Of a stretch of DNA of 8,320 nt, positions 5,971 to 8,320 are shown piece by piece. The translations under genes were made by a program, and so were the position numbers. Position 1 is the first letter of the stretch. Every line of letters starts with the position of its first letter. The DNA lies in the NCBI GenBank assembly GCA_003694205.1, contig RFKS01000126.1, positions 1-8,320 of the forward strand, in the 5' to 3' direction. Source of the DNA: Alphaproteobacteria bacterium. Its GTDB lineage: Bacteria > Pseudomonadota > Alphaproteobacteria > Sphingomonadales > Rhodothalassiaceae. The notes under the pieces are model-generated. The model was not told where the DNA came from. It searched no databases and saw only the letters and a list, made by a program, of their open reading frames with translations.

Positions 5971-6831
5971 TCAGGGCAGGCGGGCGAGGAAGGCATCGAT
6001 CGCGGCCACGGCCGCCGGCTCGTCGAGTGCCGGTGCGTGGCCGCGGCCGGGTACCGTGACCGACCGAAGATCGGGGTGACGCGCCTGCATTGCCGCCAGC
6101 GTCTCGGCCGAGAGTATGTCCGAGTGCGCGCCGCGGATAACGAGAATCGGGATTTTTGCAAGGAGGTCGAACATCGGCCACATGTCCGCCGGTGCCGCAC
6201 CGGCTTCAGCCATGGCGTCGGCAATGCGCGGGTCATAGGCGGGCACGATGCGGCCGTCCGCTTCCTCGCGATAGGTGCGGCGGGCGAAGCGGTCCCAGAA
6301 GCTTTCGTCCACGTCCGGAAAGGCGATTTCGTTGATCGCGCGCACCGCGGCGGCGGCCTCGGCCCAGCTTGCGACCGGGCCGCCGCGTCCGACATATCCC
6401 TTGATGCGGGCGAGCCCCTTGGGATCGATCTCTGGGCCGATGTCGTTCAGCACAAGACCGGCAAGGCTCGCCGCGTTCATGGCGCCAAGAATCATGCCGA
6501 TGATGCCGCCCATCGAGGTGCCGATGAGAATGACGCGCGGAATGCCGAGGGCGGCGAGCAGAGCGGTGACGTCCCCGACATAGGTGCCGGCGTGATAGCG
6601 TCCCGGCTCGGGGTCGGGATCCGATCGGCCGCGGCCGCGGACATCGAGCGCAAGCACGCGGCGCTTCGCCGCGAGATGAGGCGCCAGATCCTCGAAATCG
6701 GCCGAGTTGCGCGTGAGCCCGTGCAGGCACAGGACGGGGGCCCGTGCGCCGGCATCAGCGGGACCGGCATAATCCCGATAATAAAGCCGCGGCCCGTCCG
6801 CGGTCGGAAACCATCCGTCCTTGAATTCCAT
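5971..6831 (-). CDS. Alpha/beta hydrolase
   Basis: Cytoplasmic alpha/beta-hydrolase-fold enzyme (no signal peptide), probably an esterase, lactonase or C-C hydrolase. With the ATG at 6831 it has 286 residues, normal for the fold. Visible motifs: oxyanion-hole LCLHGLTRNS (His37-Gly38), DVRGRGRSDPD, nucleophile elbow GTSMGG with Ser106, the cap-domain entry LNDIGPEI, acid Asp238 in RGAHSDILS, and His265 in GRGHAPALDEP. The triad is complete. The cap (about 130-220) has WAEAAAAVRAIN and FWDRFARRTYREE segments. The ATG shares its A with the TAA stop of the upstream acyl-CoA synthetase gene (TAATG), indicating coupled translation. An in-frame GTG at 6846 would add five residues (MEILI) and overlap that gene by 16 bases; I prefer the ATG. 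The partner suggests it releases, or acts on a derivative of, the acid that the synthetase activates. Confidence 0.9.
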   Translation of the reverse strand: MEFKDGWFPTADGPRLYYRDYAGPADAGARAPVLCLHGLTRNSADFEDLAPHLAAKRRVLALDVRGRGRSDPDPEPGRYHAGTYVGDVTALLAALGIPRVILIGTSMGGIIGMILGAMNAASLAGLVLNDIGPEIDPKGLARIKGYVGRGGPVASWAEAAAAVRAINEIAFPDVDESFWDRFARRTYREEADGRIVPAYDPRIADAMAEAGAAPADMWPMFDLLAKIPILVIRGAHSDILSAETLAAMQARHPDLRSVTVPGRGHAPALDEPAAVAAIDAFLARLP

Positions 6832-8320
6832 TATGAGAATTTCCACTCAAATTGTTTTCGGAGCTCACGTTTCAGGACTTTTCCATTGGGATTACGTGGC
6901 AGATCTTCGACCAGCATGAGATGTCGGATGCGCTGTCGCTTGCCGAGGCGGGCATTCGTCCACGCGCGGATCGCCTCCGCGTCCGTAGGGTCGTCGGGGC
7001 GCCTGATGACGAGCGCCAGCGGCACCTCGCCCCACTGCGCGTCGGGGACACCGACTACCGCGCCATCGGCCACCGCCGGATGGCTCAGCAGCACCGCCTC
7101 GAGATCGGCAGGATAGATGTTCTGTCCGCCCGAAAGGATCATGTCCTTCTTGCGATCGACGATAGTGAGATAGCCGTCCGCGTCGACGCGGCCGATATCG
7201 CCCGTGCGCAACCACAATCGGCCCTCCGGATCGCGCCACTGGCAGGCGGCGGTGGCGTCCGGGCGGTTCCAGTAGCCGGGCATGACATAGCGGGCGCGGC
7301 TGACGATCTCGCCGGCGACGCCGGGCGGGCAGGGGCGATCGTCATCATCGAGGATGAGGATGTCGCAACCCGGCGTCGGGCGGCCCACCGATTCGATATG
7401 CTCCGCCATCTCGTGCGGCGGCATGACCGTGAGAATGCCTTCCGTCAGACCATAGAGCTCGGAGAAGGCGTCCGGCATGCAGGCAAGAAGATGGCGCTTG
7501 AGATCGATGTGCATCGGCGAGCCGACGGTGATCGCCGAGCGAATGCTCGCCAGCGTCTCACGGCTGGCGCCGGCATCGGCGAGCCTTTGCCATTGCACCG
7601 GCACCATGGCGATATGACTGATGCGGTGGCGGCCGATAGCCTCCAGCGCGCGCGCGGCGTCGAAGCGGCGGTGGACGAACAGCGTGCCTCCGGCGAGCGC
7701 CGTACCGAGGAGCAGCGCCCACATAATGTTGGAATAGAGCCCGATGGTGCACAGGGTTCGCGCCCCGACGCAGTAGCCATAGCCGAGCGCGATGTCATAG
7801 GCCCAGTCAAGGCGACCCTGGAAGCTGTGCAGAATGCCCTTGGGGACACCGGTCGTACCCGAGGAGTAGATGATGTTGCACGGCGTCTCGCCGGGTACGT
7901 CGATCCGGGCCGCGCCGCCATCCTGTGCCGCAAGCCAGGCGCCATAGTCGCTCCAGCCCGCCGCGGCTCCCCCGTCGACGAATTTCGCCGCGAGATCGGG
8001 TGGCAAGGCTGCCAGACGGTCGCTTTGCGAGGCGCTTGCGAAGACCGCACGCACGTCCGCATCCGCGAGCATGGTGGCGATCGCCTCGTCGGTGACCGTG
8101 AGGTTGATCGGCACCGTGCAGACCCCGGCTTTCATGGCGCCGAACAGGATCTCGAGCATGGCACGGCCGTTTTCCATCACCACGCCGACGCGCTCCCCCG
8201 GTGCGACGCCGAGCGCACGGAGACCGCTGGCGACGCGATTGGTGGCGGCATCGAAGTCGCGCCACGAAACCGGCGCTTCGTCCTCGACGACGAGCGCCGG
8301 CGCCGACCCACGCCAGCGCC
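6831..8320 (-). CDS. AMP-forming acyl-CoA synthetase / ligase, N-terminus missing
   Basis: Class I adenylate-forming enzyme that activates a carboxylic acid to an acyl-AMP and then to the CoA thioester. The frame stays open to the right edge. The GTG at 8183 is internal, because 45 codons upstream of it read as a normal N-terminal region (e.g. SWRDFDAATNRVASGLRALGV). About 495 residues are visible and a few tens are missing. Numbering from the edge, the motifs are A3 SSGTTGVPKG (152-161), A5 ELYGLTEG (287-294), A7 LRTGDIGRVDADGYL (370-384), A8 IVDRKKDMILSGGQNIYPADLE (386-407) and the C-terminal PRNPNGKVLKREL with catalytic Lys480. All are intact. The organisation resembles fatty-acid, 4-chlorobenzoate and other aryl-CoA ligases, but substrate choice cannot be deduced. 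It is the upstream gene of a coupled pair with the alpha/beta hydrolase (TAATG junction). Any promoter lies outside the window. Confidence 0.94.
   Translation of the reverse strand, partial: RWRGSAPALVVEDEAPVSWRDFDAATNRVASGLRALGVAPGERVGVVMENGRAMLEILFGAMKAGVCTVPINLTVTDEAIATMLADADVRAVFASASQSDRLAALPPDLAAKFVDGGAAAGWSDYGAWLAAQDGGAARIDVPGETPCNIIYSSGTTGVPKGILHSFQGRLDWAYDIALGYGYCVGARTLCTIGLYSNIMWALLLGTALAGGTLFVHRRFDAARALEAIGRHRISHIAMVPVQWQRLADAGASRETLASIRSAITVGSPMHIDLKRHLLACMPDAFSELYGLTEGILTVMPPHEMAEHIESVGRPTPGCDILILDDDDRPCPPGVAGEIVSRARYVMPGYWNRPDATAACQWRDPEGRLWLRTGDIGRVDADGYLTIVDRKKDMILSGGQNIYPADLEAVLLSHPAVADGAVVGVPDAQWGEVPLALVIRRPDDPTDAEAIRAWTNARLGKRQRIRHLMLVEDLPRNPNGKVLKRELRKQFEWKFS

Noticed and set aside
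6037..7116. 359-codon open frame on the plus strand across the hydrolase and synthetase genes
   Set aside because: It crosses the junction of two well-supported minus-strand genes and has no recognisable domain.
8181..8183. GTG at 8183 as the start of the acyl-CoA synthetase
   Set aside because: The frame continues to the window edge with typical N-terminal ligase sequence, so this codon is an internal valine.

Overview
The window is GC-rich, densely coding DNA. It is most likely chromosomal DNA from an alphaproteobacterium: codons strongly favour G or C at third positions, the genes are ordinary proteobacterial housekeeping and metabolic families, and one intergenic gap carries the dispersed TTCGCCCTGAGCTTGTCGAA-type repeat that is common in sphingomonad, rhodospirillaceal and related genomes. 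I cannot name the genus.

Left part (1-1918, + strand). The 3' end of a LolC/LolE-family permease gene is followed, with an ATGA overlap, by lolD. Together they encode the inner-membrane ABC machine that releases lipoproteins to LolA. The 153-base gap after lolD holds a compact stack of inverted repeats and a 7-base tandem repeat (about 1803-1889), the most structured non-coding DNA in the window.

Middle part (1919-5942). mazG (- strand) encodes a two-domain nucleoside triphosphate pyrophosphohydrolase and runs convergently to lolD. A 116-base divergent gap separates it from a + strand gene for a glutathione S-transferase-like protein with an unusually long C-terminal half. After 65 bases comes a + strand gene for an S9-family (prolyl oligopeptidase-type) serine peptidase with a lipoprotein signal peptide. 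Its product is therefore a plausible client of the Lol pathway encoded on the left.

Right part (5943-8320, - strand). A two-gene unit converges on the peptidase gene. The upstream gene is an AMP-forming acyl-CoA synthetase, cut by the right edge. Its TAA stop shares one base with the ATG of an alpha/beta hydrolase gene (TAATG). The pair suggests ester hydrolysis plus CoA activation of the acid in one pathway; the substrate cannot be read from sequence.

There are six genes, four complete and two cut by the window edges. I see no tRNA, rRNA, CRISPR array, insertion sequence, phage gene or toxin-antitoxin pair, and no convincing undescribed multi-gene system. Items worth a second look are the repeat cluster, the extended GST-like protein, the lipoprotein S9 peptidase, and the translationally coupled ligase-hydrolase pair.
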